Positions 1 to 7,845 of a stretch of DNA of 64,000 nt are shown piece by piece (position 1 is the stretch's first letter; the number at the start of each line of letters is the position of its first letter). Under the pieces are notes generated by a model. That model saw nothing but the letters and a program-made list of their open reading frames with translations. It was not told the DNA's origin and made no database searches. Source of the DNA: JBKECO01 sp047974745 (GTDB taxonomy: Bacteria > Bacillota > Clostridia > Lachnospirales > Lachnospiraceae); assembly GCA_047974745.1 (NCBI GenBank), contig JBKECO010000011.1:1-64000 (forward strand). The letters are read 5' to 3'. The translations under genes were made by a program, and so were the position numbers.

Positions 1-155
1 AGGACAGAAAACCGCTCCTCCTTAATCGCAGGAAAAACAATATCTGCAAAATCTTTGCACCAGGAATTCATAATCATTTTTTGTGTTCTTGGTGTTTGAT
101 TGAGAAAACTGTCATTCAGAGTAATCTGTTGTGTTTGATTTGTTTTAAAAGACAT
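1..155 (-). CDS. IS1182-family transposase, 5' part (runs off left edge)
   Basis: Reading leftward from an ATG at 155, 51 codons stay open to the window edge. The protein begins MSFKTNQTQQITLNDSF and continues with TPRTQKM, NSWCKDFADIVFPAI and EERFSV. This is the start I know from IS1182-type DDE transposases, which open with a short polar leader and then a NSW..DFA..IFPAI..ERF block. Only the N-terminus is visible, so it cannot be said whether the element is intact. It would catalyse cut-and-paste transposition of its own element. It is divergent from uxaA. The family call rests on recognition, not on a search. Confidence 0.7.
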   Translation of the reverse strand, partial: MSFKTNQTQQITLNDSFLNQTPRTQKMIMNSWCKDFADIVFPAIKEERFSV

Positions 156-219
156 GTCCTGTACCTCACCTTTTCATATGCCTTTATTATACTATATTTG
201 GTGAGGATTTTGATGACTT

Positions 220-238
220 GGTGTCTACTTTTGACACC
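220..238. repeat. Inverted repeat, candidate end of the IS1182-type element
   Basis: GGTGTC (220-225) and GACACC (233-238) form perfect 6-bp arms around TACTTTT. The repeat sits 65 bp upstream of the transposase start, where an IS terminus is expected. That it is the IS end is an inference; no second copy or target duplication is visible. Confidence 0.4.
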
Positions 239-277
239 TTAACCATAGTTTGTATTTTTATGTTTTACGGATAGTGA

Positions 278-306
278 TTGACATTTTATAAAAACATGAT
301 TATAGT
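278..306 (+). promoter_or_regulatory. Sigma-70-type promoter of uxaA
   Basis: TTGACA at 278-283 and TATAGT at 301-306 are separated by exactly 17 bp. The start of transcription would fall near 313, inside the palindrome described next and about 34 bp before the uxaA start codon. Confidence 0.75.
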
Positions 307-326
307 AAATGTAAGCACTTACATTT
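307..326. promoter_or_regulatory. Palindromic operator at the uxaA transcription start
   Basis: AAATGTAAG and CTTACATTT are perfect 9-bp arms around a central CA. The core resembles LacI/CcpA-family operators (TGTAARCGNTTACA type) except that the centre is CA rather than CG. Its place directly after the -10 box suggests repression by a hexuronate-responsive repressor or by CcpA. The cognate protein is not identified. Confidence 0.6.
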
Positions 327-346
327 ATTTGTTCGGAGGAGGTCCA

Positions 347-1828
347 ATGCAAAAATATATCAGAATACATGGAGCAGATTCAGTAGCTGTCGCACTGGAA
401 CCGCTCTTAAAGGGAGATGTCCTTGAGGTTGGTGATTATACGGTCACACTGAAGGAGGATGTTCCGCAGGGGCACAAATTTGCACTCTATGATCTTCATA
501 TGGGTGATGAGGTCATCAAATATGGCAATCCTATCGGTTCCGCCACGAAGGAGATTTCTGCAGGAGAATGGATTCATACGCATAATCTAAAAACAGGTCT
601 GATCAGTAATCTGTCCTATACCTATGACCAGAAGCTAAAGGAAATTATACCACAGGAGGGTCACACCTTTCAGGGATATCGAAGGAAAGATGGCAGTGTG
701 GGCGTCAGAAATGAAATCTGGCTCATCCCAACTGTTGGCTGCGTGAATAGCGTTCTTCGAGCCGTTGAAAAAAAGGCTCAACGCTTTTGCACCGGCTCAA
801 TTGAGGAGATCGTATCCTTCCCGCATCCCTATGGCTGCTCTCAAATGGGGGACGATCAGGAAGATACGCGAAGGATTCTCGCCGATTTGATCCAGCATCC
901 GAATGCAGGTGGGGTTCTGGTTATGGGCCTTGGATGTGAAAACAGTAATATTATGGAATTAAAAAAATATCTCTCTGAATATGACCCGCAAAGAGTTCGT
1001 TTTCTGGTGGCACAGGAAACTGCAGATGAGGTCGGTGACGCACTAAAAATCATAGAGGAACTGGCTGCATATGCAAATTCCTTTCAGCGAGAACCAATTC
1101 CCGTCAGTGAGTTGGTCGTTGGTCTCAAATGCGGCGGTTCCGATGGTCTGTCAGGAATTACTGCCAATCCACTTGTCGGTGAATTTTCTGATCTACTCAT
1201 TGCTGAAGGCGGCACTACGATTTTAACTGAGGTCCCCGAGATGTTCGGTGCTGAGATGATACTGATGAATCGTTGTAAGACCAAGGAGCTGTTTCAAAAA
1301 ACAGTCGATATGGTCGAGGACTTTAAAGAATATTACACCAGCCATAATTTGAGTATTTATGAAAATCCATCACCGGGCAATAAAGCGGGCGGTATTTCGA
1401 CACTAGAGGATAAGTCCCTCGGCTGTACACAAAAGTCCGGAAGTGCACCGGTTTCCGGCGTTCTCAGTTATGGTGAGAAGGTGACTGGAAATGGACTTAT
1501 GCTTCTGAGTGCACCAGGAAATGATCTGGTCGCTGCCACTGCACTTGCCAGCTCAGGTGCTCAGATCGTCTTGTTCACCACAGGACGCGGCACCCCATTT
1601 GCCTCCCCGGTGCCGACCATCAAAATAGCAAGTAACACAAAGCTGGCAGAGGAAAAATCGAACTGGATCGATTTTAATGCAGGATCACTCGTATCTGGGA
1701 AGGATATGCAGGAATTAGCAGCTGAATTTTTTGCATATGTCATCGAGGTGGCTTCGGGTCGGCAGGTCTGTGCAGAATTGGCCGGTTATCACGATATGGC
1801 AATTTTTAAAAAAGGGGTCACACTGTAA
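347..1828 (+). CDS. uxaA: Altronate dehydratase
   Basis: This protein dehydrates D-altronate to 2-keto-3-deoxy-D-gluconate in the galacturonate branch of hexuronate catabolism. It is 493 aa, close to the roughly 495 aa of known UxaA. The N-terminal 90 residues match the SAF-type domain (from LLKGDVLEVGDYTV). The remainder is the altronase catalytic domain, with a CGGSDGLSG segment near residue 262 and GRGTPFASPVPTIKI near residue 412. The start at 347 is preferred over an in-frame ATG further upstream because GGAGGAGG ends four bases before it and a promoter lies at 278-306. uxaB follows after 23 bp, so the two are probably one operon. Neither uxaC nor the KDG kinase/aldolase genes are in the window. 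Confidence 0.93.
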   Translation: MQKYIRIHGADSVAVALEPLLKGDVLEVGDYTVTLKEDVPQGHKFALYDLHMGDEVIKYGNPIGSATKEISAGEWIHTHNLKTGLISNLSYTYDQKLKEIIPQEGHTFQGYRRKDGSVGVRNEIWLIPTVGCVNSVLRAVEKKAQRFCTGSIEEIVSFPHPYGCSQMGDDQEDTRRILADLIQHPNAGGVLVMGLGCENSNIMELKKYLSEYDPQRVRFLVAQETADEVGDALKIIEELAAYANSFQREPIPVSELVVGLKCGGSDGLSGITANPLVGEFSDLLIAEGGTTILTEVPEMFGAEMILMNRCKTKELFQKTVDMVEDFKEYYTSHNLSIYENPSPGNKAGGISTLEDKSLGCTQKSGSAPVSGVLSYGEKVTGNGLMLLSAPGNDLVAATALASSGAQIVLFTTGRGTPFASPVPTIKIASNTKLAEEKSNWIDFNAGSLVSGKDMQELAAEFFAYVIEVASGRQVCAELAGYHDMAIFKKGVTL

Positions 1829-1851
1829 CCCGCAACCAGGAAAGGGGTACT

Positions 1852-3336
1852 ATGAAAACACTGTCTTACGAAACACTTCATGAACTCGGATATGAGGGTT
1901 TTTTACTGAAAGATGCACCAGAACGAGTGCTGCAATTCGGAGAAGGAAACTTTCTTCGTGCGTTTGTTGACTATTTTATCGATGTAATGAATGAAAAGAC
2001 TGGATTCCGATCCAAAGTAATTCTCGCTCAGCCTATCGAGCAGGGACTAAGTGACATGATCAATGAACAGGATGGGCTCTATACCTTATTTCTTCGCGGT
2101 TTTGCGGAAGGAAAAAAAAGAAATGACAAGCGTATCATTTCCTGCGTGAGTCGATGTCTGAATCCCTATCATGAATTTGATGCATTTCTGGCTACAGCCA
2201 GGAACCCGGATCTGCGTTATATCGTGAGCAACACTACAGAAGCCGGGATCGTATATGATCCTGACTGTCAGCTGGAGGATGCTCCCGCTGCAAGCTTTCC
2301 TGGTAAACTGACCCAGCTCATGTATCAGCGTTTTCTACATTATCCTGCTGACCCTGCTAAGGGATTTGTAATACTGAGCTGCGAGCTGATCGACAATAAC
2401 GGAGAAGAATTAAAGAAATGCGTGATCTCCTATGCGAAGCAATGGAACCTTGGAGAGGATTTTCTGCAATGGATCATTGAATGCAATGTTTTTTGCTCCA
2501 CACTTGTTGACAGGATCGTGACCGGTTATCCCAGGACGGAAGCAGCTGCGATCTGTGAAGCCCAGGGTTATCAGGATCAGCTGATCGACACTGGTGAGAT
2601 TTTTGGCTTCTGGGTGATTGAAGGTCCTGACTATTTAAAAAAAGAACTGCCGTTTGAGGAAGCCGGTCTGCCGGTCCTGATCACAGATAATCACAAGCCT
2701 TATAAACAGAGAAAGGTGCGAATATTAAACGGAGCACATACTTCCTTTGTACTTGGTGCCTATCTGGCTGGTTTCGATATTGTACGTGATTGTATGGGAG
2801 ATGATGTGGTAAGAGATTTTATGAATACTACTATATATAAGGAGATCATTCCAACCCTGGATCTCCCCAAAAGTGAACTGGAGGAATTTGCCAAATCTGT
2901 TTCGGATCGATTTAACAATCCTTTTATTGATCATGCCCTGCTATCGATCTCCCTGAATTCCACCTCAAAATGGAAAGCGCGGGTGCTTCCATCCTTAAAA
3001 AAATATGTGGAGCTAAACCATACGCTGCCTGCATGTATAACTGCTTCTTTTGCATTCTATATTGCCTTTTATCATGGAATCGAGATGACAGATGGCAAGC
3101 TGATTGCAAATCGCGGCAATACGGAGTATGAGATCTTGGATGATTCTCAGGTCCTCGCTTTCTTTTTTGCTCATAAAGACGATACCCCAAGTCAGATTTC
3201 CCACGCAGTATGTACAAATGTTGATTTCTGGGGCGAGGATCTTAGTAAGATAGAAGACTTTGAGTCAGCTGTCACAAATTATCTGGAGCTCATAAAGAGC
3301 AAGGGTACCTATGATGTCATGAAAGTTTGTATTTGA
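1852..3336 (+). CDS. uxaB: Tagaturonate reductase (altronate oxidoreductase)
   Basis: UxaB reduces D-tagaturonate to D-altronate with NADH, feeding uxaA. The protein is 494 aa and has the architecture of the polyol-specific long-chain dehydrogenases. An N-terminal Rossmann segment begins with RVLQFGEGNFLRAFVDY at residues 25-41. The C-terminal helical domain contains the family motif DNHKPYKQRKVRILNGAHT near residues 280-298, with the conserved lysine and the N-G-A-H-T run. An AGGAAAGGGG ribosome binding site precedes the ATG. The order reductase after dehydratase within one transcript matches uxaBA-type operons. A strong hairpin follows the stop codon. Confidence 0.93.
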   Translation: MKTLSYETLHELGYEGFLLKDAPERVLQFGEGNFLRAFVDYFIDVMNEKTGFRSKVILAQPIEQGLSDMINEQDGLYTLFLRGFAEGKKRNDKRIISCVSRCLNPYHEFDAFLATARNPDLRYIVSNTTEAGIVYDPDCQLEDAPAASFPGKLTQLMYQRFLHYPADPAKGFVILSCELIDNNGEELKKCVISYAKQWNLGEDFLQWIIECNVFCSTLVDRIVTGYPRTEAAAICEAQGYQDQLIDTGEIFGFWVIEGPDYLKKELPFEEAGLPVLITDNHKPYKQRKVRILNGAHTSFVLGAYLAGFDIVRDCMGDDVVRDFMNTTIYKEIIPTLDLPKSELEEFAKSVSDRFNNPFIDHALLSISLNSTSKWKARVLPSLKKYVELNHTLPACITASFAFYIAFYHGIEMTDGKLIANRGNTEYEILDDSQVLAFFFAHKDDTPSQISHAVCTNVDFWGEDLSKIEDFESAVTNYLELIKSKGTYDVMKVCI

Positions 3337-3346
3337 TTTTTTAAAA

Positions 3347-3392
3347 AAGAGTGATGTAATCGGACTTGTTTTAGTCTTCTTACATCACTCTT
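3347..3392. terminator. Bidirectional terminator between uxaB and kduD
   Basis: AAGAGTGATGTAA (3347-3359) pairs perfectly with TTACATCACTCTT (3380-3392), with an extra GACT/AGTC pairing inside the loop. A-rich and T-rich flanks allow termination from both sides of this convergent gene pair. Confidence 0.85.
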
Positions 3393-3398
3393 ATTTAT

Positions 3399-4202
3399 TT
3401 AGGACGGCTGCTTTCCGATATAGGCCAAAATGCCACCATCCACATAAAGAATATGTCCATTCACAAAGTCTGATGCACCAGATGCAAGAAATACAGCTGG
3501 TCCCATAAGGTCTTGCGTTTCTCCCCATCTTGCGGCAGGCGTTTTTGCAATAATGAACTGGTCAAAAGGATGTCTCTCTCCGTTTTCCGATAGCTCCCGA
3601 AGTGGTGCGGTCTGCGGTGTTGCGATATATCCTGGTCCGATACCATTGCACTGAATATTATATTCACCGTATTCTGAAGCGATATTTTTGGTCAGCATCT
3701 TCAGACCGCCCTTTGCAGCTGCATATGCAGAAACCGTTTCCCTTCCAAGCTCGCTCATCATGGAACAGATATTGATGATCTTGCCTTGCCCTTTTTGAAT
3801 CATTCCGGGAATGACAGCCTTTGCGACGATAAAAGGAGCATTCAGATCTACATCGATTACTAGTCTGAACTCAGCTGCAGACATTTCCAGCATTGGTTTT
3901 CTTTTGATGATGCCAGCATTGTTGACCAGAATATCGATGACTCCGACTTCCTCTTCTATTTTTGCCACCATCTCGTTCACCTGGTCTTCATTTGTGACAT
4001 CGCAGACATATCCTTTTGCCTGAATCCCTGCCTCATGATAGGCCTTCTCTCCTGCATCTACCAGCTCCTGCTTAATATCATTGAATACAATTGTTGCACC
4101 CGCCTCTGCATAGGCTGAGGCGATCGCAAATCCGATTCCATAGGATGCACCGGTAACAAGTGCGATCTTGCCTTCTAATGAAAATGTACTTAATATACTC
4201 AT
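3399..4202 (-). CDS. kduD: 2-dehydro-3-deoxy-D-gluconate 5-dehydrogenase (SDR family)
   Basis: KduD reduces 2,5-diketo-3-deoxygluconate to 2-keto-3-deoxygluconate during pectin-derived unsaturated uronate breakdown. The 267-aa protein is a classical short-chain dehydrogenase. It has TGASYGIG for the cofactor at residues 17-24, NNAG at 94-97, catalytic Ser147, and Tyr160-x3-Lys164 in SAYAAAKGG. A C-terminal DGGILAYIG follows. The ATG at 4202 is chosen because the GGAGGT ribosome binding site lies inside the longer TTG-started frame. The gene starts 15 bp after kduI ends, and the pair is clearly one operon. SDR specificity is hard to read from sequence alone, but the kduI partner fixes it well. 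Confidence 0.9.
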   Translation of the reverse strand: MSILSTFSLEGKIALVTGASYGIGFAIASAYAEAGATIVFNDIKQELVDAGEKAYHEAGIQAKGYVCDVTNEDQVNEMVAKIEEEVGVIDILVNNAGIIKRKPMLEMSAAEFRLVIDVDLNAPFIVAKAVIPGMIQKGQGKIINICSMMSELGRETVSAYAAAKGGLKMLTKNIASEYGEYNIQCNGIGPGYIATPQTAPLRELSENGERHPFDQFIIAKTPAARWGETQDLMGPAVFLASGASDFVNGHILYVDGGILAYIGKQPS

Positions 4203-4217
4203 CTCGACCTCCAAAAT

Positions 4218-5078
4218 TTAATATATATCTGATACAGCTACGGCGTCCATATCATCAAATGCCTGATTCTCACCGACCATTCCCCAGATAAATGTATAGT
4301 TGCTTGTTCCGCATCCTGAGTGGATCGACCATTCAGGTGAAATGACAGCCTGTTCATTCCTCATTACAATATGCCTTGTTTCTTCTGGTTCGCCCATATA
4401 GTGCATTACAAGAGCATCCTCGCTCATATCAAAATACAGATAGACTTCCATTCTTCGTGCATGTGTATGGCACGGCATGGTGTTCCAGACGCTTCCCTCC
4501 TTCAGCATTGTCATGCCCATGACCAGCTGACAGCTCTCCACCTGACCTGGAAGAATGTATTTGCAGATCGTCCTGTGATTGCTTTCCTTTAGACTGCCCA
4601 GCTCTACCTTATTCTCGTCCCTGACAATAACGATTCCTTCCGCTGGTTCCCCCTCTGGCTTGATCAGAACCGTTGGATAGCTTTTATGTGCCGGTGCACT
4701 GTTAAAATAGAACTTCGCAGGATTCCTATGATCTGCACTTTCGAATATGATCTCCTTCGTTCCCATTCCTAAGTACATGGCTTCTCTGGCAGCGACCTTG
4801 TAGCTCTTTCCATCCACCAGGATGATTCCGTCTCCTCCGATATTGATGACGCCCATTTCCCTTCTTTCGAGAAAATAAGCGGCACGAATCTCTTCGCCTG
4901 CACTCAGTACAAGGGGTTCGACAGGCACTGCTGCTCCAATTATGATTCGGTCCACATTGCTGTAAACAGTCTTGATTGTTCCCTCCTCAAATAGATGTTC
5001 CATAAGGTATTCTTCGCGTAGTCGTTCTGTAGTATAAAATTTTGCATCCTTTGGTGATGTTGCCGTTCTTACTTCCAT
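4218..5078 (-). CDS. kduI: 5-dehydro-4-deoxy-D-glucuronate isomerase
   Basis: KduI isomerises 5-keto-4-deoxyuronate, the product of pectin lyases and oligogalacturonate lyases, to 2,5-diketo-3-deoxygluconate for KduD. The 286-aa cupin-fold protein has the metal ligands His204, His206, Glu211 and His253 (in PCHTHARRMEVY and WSIHSG). Their spacing equals that of the known E. coli ligands, shifted by eight residues. The start MEVRTATSP at 5078 follows GAAGGGAAG and matches the short N-terminus of the family; an in-frame ATG 21 bp upstream is not favoured. Together with uxaAB and the acetylesterase at 17.9 kb it points to pectin use. Confidence 0.94.
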   Translation of the reverse strand: MEVRTATSPKDAKFYTTERLREEYLMEHLFEEGTIKTVYSNVDRIIIGAAVPVEPLVLSAGEEIRAAYFLERREMGVINIGGDGIILVDGKSYKVAAREAMYLGMGTKEIIFESADHRNPAKFYFNSAPAHKSYPTVLIKPEGEPAEGIVIVRDENKVELGSLKESNHRTICKYILPGQVESCQLVMGMTMLKEGSVWNTMPCHTHARRMEVYLYFDMSEDALVMHYMGEPEETRHIVMRNEQAVISPEWSIHSGCGTSNYTFIWGMVGENQAFDDMDAVAVSDIY

Positions 5079-5272
5079 ACTGTTCTTCCCTTCTTTCATG
5101 CATCTTAGATCCCTTGCGGATCCATTTCGTCTTCCTTTTTTCTATAGGAACATCATAGCATATCATTTTACCTATTTCTTGTGATATTTTGCTCATTATA
5201 TTGCAAATCCTGAACTATTATCGTATGATTGAGGAAATTTCTAACAAAATGTGTTTATTCTGGAAGGTGCCG

Positions 5273-5296
5273 TTCCGGGATCGTAGGTCCCTGGAA
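5273..5296. other. Stem-loop in the leader of the AraC gene
   Basis: TTCCGGGA (5273-5280) pairs with TCCC-GGAA (5288-5296, one bulged T) around a 7-base loop. It lies between the divergent kduI and araC genes, about 40 bp before the AraC start codon. It could be an operator half-site pair or an RNA hairpin; nothing decides between these. Confidence 0.35.
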
Positions 5297-5335
5297 TAGA
5301 AGAACCGTACAAGGAAGGAGCAGTAAGAACAAATT

Positions 5336-6190
5336 ATGATCATACACAATTCCTGCAATGAAGCAGTCCGTACCTGTATCAGTGATCAGTACTTTGCGAT
5401 CGCGCATTTATACAGCAACGAAAAGACCATGAATCTGCATATCCATGATTGCTATGAGATCTATTTCTCCATACATGGGGGCAGACAGTTCCTGATCGAT
5501 CATTCTTGCTATGATATTGTCCCCGGAGATGTATTTTTTATCAATACGACAGAATGTCATTATCTGAGTCAGGTGGAACGGGAGGTGCATGAAAGAATTG
5601 TACTTTCGATCTCACCACAATTTCTAGAAGCACAGTCTTCGGACTCAACAGATCTGCGAGCCTGCTTTGAAAAATCCTTACCTGCCATGCATAAGCTACA
5701 TCTGTCTGATGAGGAGCAAAAAAGGTTCCTGTATTTTATTCATAAACTCAGTGGATTGAGCGGATATGGTGCAGATGTAATCGAGAAGGCCGTATTCTCT
5801 GAAATGATGGTCTTTCTCAACAGTGCTTATACAAAGAACCAGCATCACGCTGCTGATATTCCTCAGCCTATCTATAACAGACAAGTAGATGAGATCCTTA
5901 CCTATATCAATCAAAATCTGGATCGTGCGCTTTCCCTTCAGGAGCTGGCGCAGAATTTTTATCTCAGTGAATCCTATATCTGCAGGATCTTTAAACAGGC
6001 GACGGGTACCTCCATACGAAAATATATTACGGCGCAAAGAATTGTGCTGGCCAAATCTCTATTGACGGATGGCAACAGTGTAAAGGACACCTGTGAACTG
6101 TGCGGGTTTCATGATTACAGTAATTTCTTGAAGTCATTTTCAAATGCAGTGGGGATCTCACCAAAAAAATATGCAAAATTCATGTCGTGA
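5336..6190 (+). CDS. AraC-family transcriptional regulator of the kdu genes (inferred)
   Basis: This is a 284-aa regulator with an N-terminal cupin-like effector domain at residues 20-130 (HIHDCYEIYFSIHGGRQFL and later a PGDVFFINTTECHYL strand pair). A C-terminal AraC double helix-turn-helix follows at about 190-284, with LQELAQNFYLSESYICRIFK and a CGFHDYSNFLKSF second helix pair. It is transcribed divergently from kduI across a 257-bp gap, so control of kduID by a uronate signal is likely but inferred. The AAGGAAGGAG ribosome binding site is about 15 bases from the ATG, longer than usual, and no better in-frame start exists. Confidence 0.85.
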   Translation: MIIHNSCNEAVRTCISDQYFAIAHLYSNEKTMNLHIHDCYEIYFSIHGGRQFLIDHSCYDIVPGDVFFINTTECHYLSQVEREVHERIVLSISPQFLEAQSSDSTDLRACFEKSLPAMHKLHLSDEEQKRFLYFIHKLSGLSGYGADVIEKAVFSEMMVFLNSAYTKNQHHAADIPQPIYNRQVDEILTYINQNLDRALSLQELAQNFYLSESYICRIFKQATGTSIRKYITAQRIVLAKSLLTDGNSVKDTCELCGFHDYSNFLKSFSNAVGISPKKYAKFMS

Positions 6191-6218
6191 GATCGCAGTC
6201 CATTTCACTGACTTCTGG

Positions 6219-6256
6219 TTCATCCATGCTTCAGTCCCAGAGGCGGATGAATTTTA
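6219..6256 (+). terminator. Terminator after the AraC gene
   Basis: TTCATCC (6219-6225) and GGATGAA (6245-6251) form a 7-bp stem with a 19-base loop, followed by TTTTATT. The next promoter's TTGACA begins immediately after it at 6257. Confidence 0.6.
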
Positions 6257-6285
6257 TTGACAGAGTATTTTGATATTGCTATATT
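6257..6285 (+). promoter_or_regulatory. Sigma-70-type promoter of the cation exchanger
   Basis: TTGACA at 6257-6262 and TATATT at 6280-6285 have 17-bp spacing. Transcription would start near 6291, leaving a leader of roughly 70 bases. Confidence 0.75.
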
Positions 6286-6290
6286 TACTT

Positions 6291-6337
6291 GTATGCGAGA
6301 CTTTTGTGTCACGAGCTACTATTTGGTCTCGTTATAC
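6291..6337 (+). other. Structured 5' leader of the cation exchanger gene
   Basis: GTATGCGAGAC (6291-6301) can pair with GTCTCGTTATAC (6326-6337) with one small bulge, enclosing 24 bases. The hairpin would begin at the predicted first transcribed base and end 13 bases before the ribosome binding site. I do not recognise it as a named riboswitch class. Confidence 0.4.
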
Positions 6338-6362
6338 GAACAATGATTTCGGAGGAGAATTT

Positions 6363-7301
6363 ATGAGCATACTACTCAGTCTTTTGTTACTTGTTGTCAG
6401 TTTCTTGCTGTTAATTAAAGGCGCAGACTATTTTGTAGAGGGCGCGTCAAATATTGCAGAGCGTTTTGGAATCCCTCAGCTTGTTATCGGTCTGACGATC
6501 GTTGCCTTTGGAACAAGCGCACCGGAAGCTGCTGTCAGTATCAGTGCTGCATTAAAAGGCAGTACCGGAATTGCGATCGGCAATATTATTGGCAGTAATA
6601 TTTTTAATATACTGATTATCCTGGGTATTGCATCCTGTATCAGTACTCTGGCCGTCAATCGTCTCACAGTACGTTATGAGATTCCATTCGTTATTCTCAC
6701 CTCGATTGTACTGGTCGCAATCGGAGCCTTTTTTGGAGAATTGAATTTTATTGCCGGCATTATTCTCTGGGTACTCTTTCTTATTTTTATGTTCTATCTT
6801 TATAAAGTCGTAAAAACAAGCCCTGCTCCAGAGACCGATGAGGAGAGCTTTCGACATGATTCCCTGATCAAATCCATCCTATTCACTGTCCTGGGCCTGA
6901 TTGCCATTGTTGCAGGCAGTTACATTGCCGTAGACAGTGCTTCAAATATCGCCAGATTCCTGGGTGTCACAGAGCGTATCATAGGTCTTACCATTGTAGC
7001 TTTTGGAACCTCGCTGCCTGAGCTGATGACTTCTGTTGCAGCTGCAAGAAAAAATAAGGCAGACATTGCGATTGGAAATATAGTTGGAAGTAACATCTTC
7101 AATATTCTTTTTGTACTGGGTACCACTGCTCTTATTAAAACCGTTCCCTACTCGTCTAACTTTGTCATTGATGGAATTGTATGCATCTTTGCTGCAGTCC
7201 TGCTCTATATTGGTGTATTCAAAAATCACAAGCTGACCAGGCGAACTGGTATCATCATGCTGATCTGCTATGCGATCTATTTTATCTATCTGCTCTTGTA
7301 A
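6363..7301 (+). CDS. Na+/Ca2+-type cation exchanger (CaCA superfamily, YrbG-like)
   Basis: This is a 312-aa inner-membrane antiporter that would exchange Ca2+ or another cation for Na+ or H+. Two inverted alpha-repeats are plain. The first, GTSAPEAAVSI to GNIIGSNIFN, is at residues 50-82, and the second, GTSLPELMTSV to GNIVGSNIFN, is near 214-246. Both keep the acidic residue of the G-T-S-x-P-E ion-binding motif. About ten hydrophobic helices are present, with a charged loop mid-protein (PAPETDEESFRHD). The ATG at 6363 is chosen over an upstream frame extension because GGAGGAG lies six bases before it. It has its own promoter and a structured leader. The ion cannot be told from sequence. Confidence 0.9.
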   Translation: MSILLSLLLLVVSFLLLIKGADYFVEGASNIAERFGIPQLVIGLTIVAFGTSAPEAAVSISAALKGSTGIAIGNIIGSNIFNILIILGIASCISTLAVNRLTVRYEIPFVILTSIVLVAIGAFFGELNFIAGIILWVLFLIFMFYLYKVVKTSPAPETDEESFRHDSLIKSILFTVLGLIAIVAGSYIAVDSASNIARFLGVTERIIGLTIVAFGTSLPELMTSVAAARKNKADIAIGNIVGSNIFNILFVLGTTALIKTVPYSSNFVIDGIVCIFAAVLLYIGVFKNHKLTRRTGIIMLICYAIYFIYLLL

Positions 7302-7433
7302 CAAAGGAGCTGTAACTATTTTGTATCCGTACTTGCCTTGTATCGCAAAAAAGCGTAGCTATCAAGTATTGTGAGACGAGAAATTGACGATATTAAACGG
7401 CTTGGAGAAATTGGCGAAATTATAAGGACAATA

Positions 7434-7462
7434 TTGACAATTTGAGTTCTATATAGTATGAT
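7434..7462 (+). promoter_or_regulatory. Promoter of tRNA-Thr
   Basis: TTGACA at 7434-7439 and TATGAT at 7457-7462 are 17 bp apart, about 25 bp before the tRNA 5' end. This is a near-consensus, strong promoter as expected for a stable RNA gene. Confidence 0.8.
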
Positions 7463-7487
7463 AGCTTCTGTTGAGGCATTTCAACAG

Positions 7488-7560
7488 GCTGATGTGGCAC
7501 AGGTGGTAGCGCACCTCATTGGTAGTGAGGAGGTCACGGGTCCGAGTCCCGTCATCAGCT
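7488..7560 (+). tRNA. tRNA-Thr (anticodon GGT)
   Basis: A complete cloverleaf can be drawn. The acceptor stem is GCTGATG/CATCAGC with discriminator T. The anticodon stem is CCTCA/TGAGG with loop TTGGTAG, so the anticodon is GGT (7521-7523). The T stem is ACGGG/CCCGT with a TCCGAGT loop. The D arm GCAC/GCGC has an A-C mismatch at the third pair, which is a little unusual. The CCA end is not encoded. A strong promoter and terminator make it a single-gene unit. Confidence 0.95.
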
Positions 7561-7571
7561 TTTAAGTAAAT

Positions 7572-7607
7572 AAAAAGGTCTTCAAGACATGTCTTGAAGG
7601 CCTTTTT
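7572..7607. terminator. Bidirectional terminator after tRNA-Thr
   Basis: AAAAAGG-TCTTCAAGAC and GTCTTGAAG-GCCTTTTT form a long, nearly perfect hairpin with A and T tails. It can end both the tRNA transcript and the leftward surface-glycan operon that finishes at 7638. Confidence 0.85.
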
Positions 7608-7637
7608 GTTACATCTCATTAAACTTTGATTTTGCTC

Positions 7638-7844
7638 TCAGTCCACATTTTTTCTGCGGAGCGCTATCATCGTGATCACAGAATTGATGATTGAAAGGAT
7701 ACAGAATACCCAGAGCAGGATTAAGGTTATTGTATTATTGACAAAATTCATGGTCGGATTATAATTATCCAGGATCAAAAAGGTGATCAGTATTGCCGGG
7801 ATAATAAATAATGCATGAAGTATTATTTTTCGGACTTTTTTCAT
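7638..7844 (-). CDS. Small two-helix membrane protein, unknown function
   Basis: This is a 68-aa protein with two predicted membrane segments (about residues 9-25 and 36-60) and positively charged ends (MKKVRKI and ALRRKNVD). It begins one base after the stop codon of the NAGPA-type gene, so it is almost certainly cotranslated with it and with the GT2-GtrA gene. I do not recognise a family. A structural or stabilising role for the neighbouring membrane-anchored glycan enzymes is conceivable but is only inferred from position. Confidence 0.7.
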   Translation of the reverse strand: MKKVRKIILHALFIIPAILITFLILDNYNPTMNFVNNTITLILLWVFCILSIINSVITMIALRRKNVD

Positions 7845-7845
7845 T

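Noticed and set aside
6291..6362. yybP-ykoY or other known metal riboswitch
   Set aside because: The hairpin does not show the conserved loops of these classes; only a simple stem is supported.
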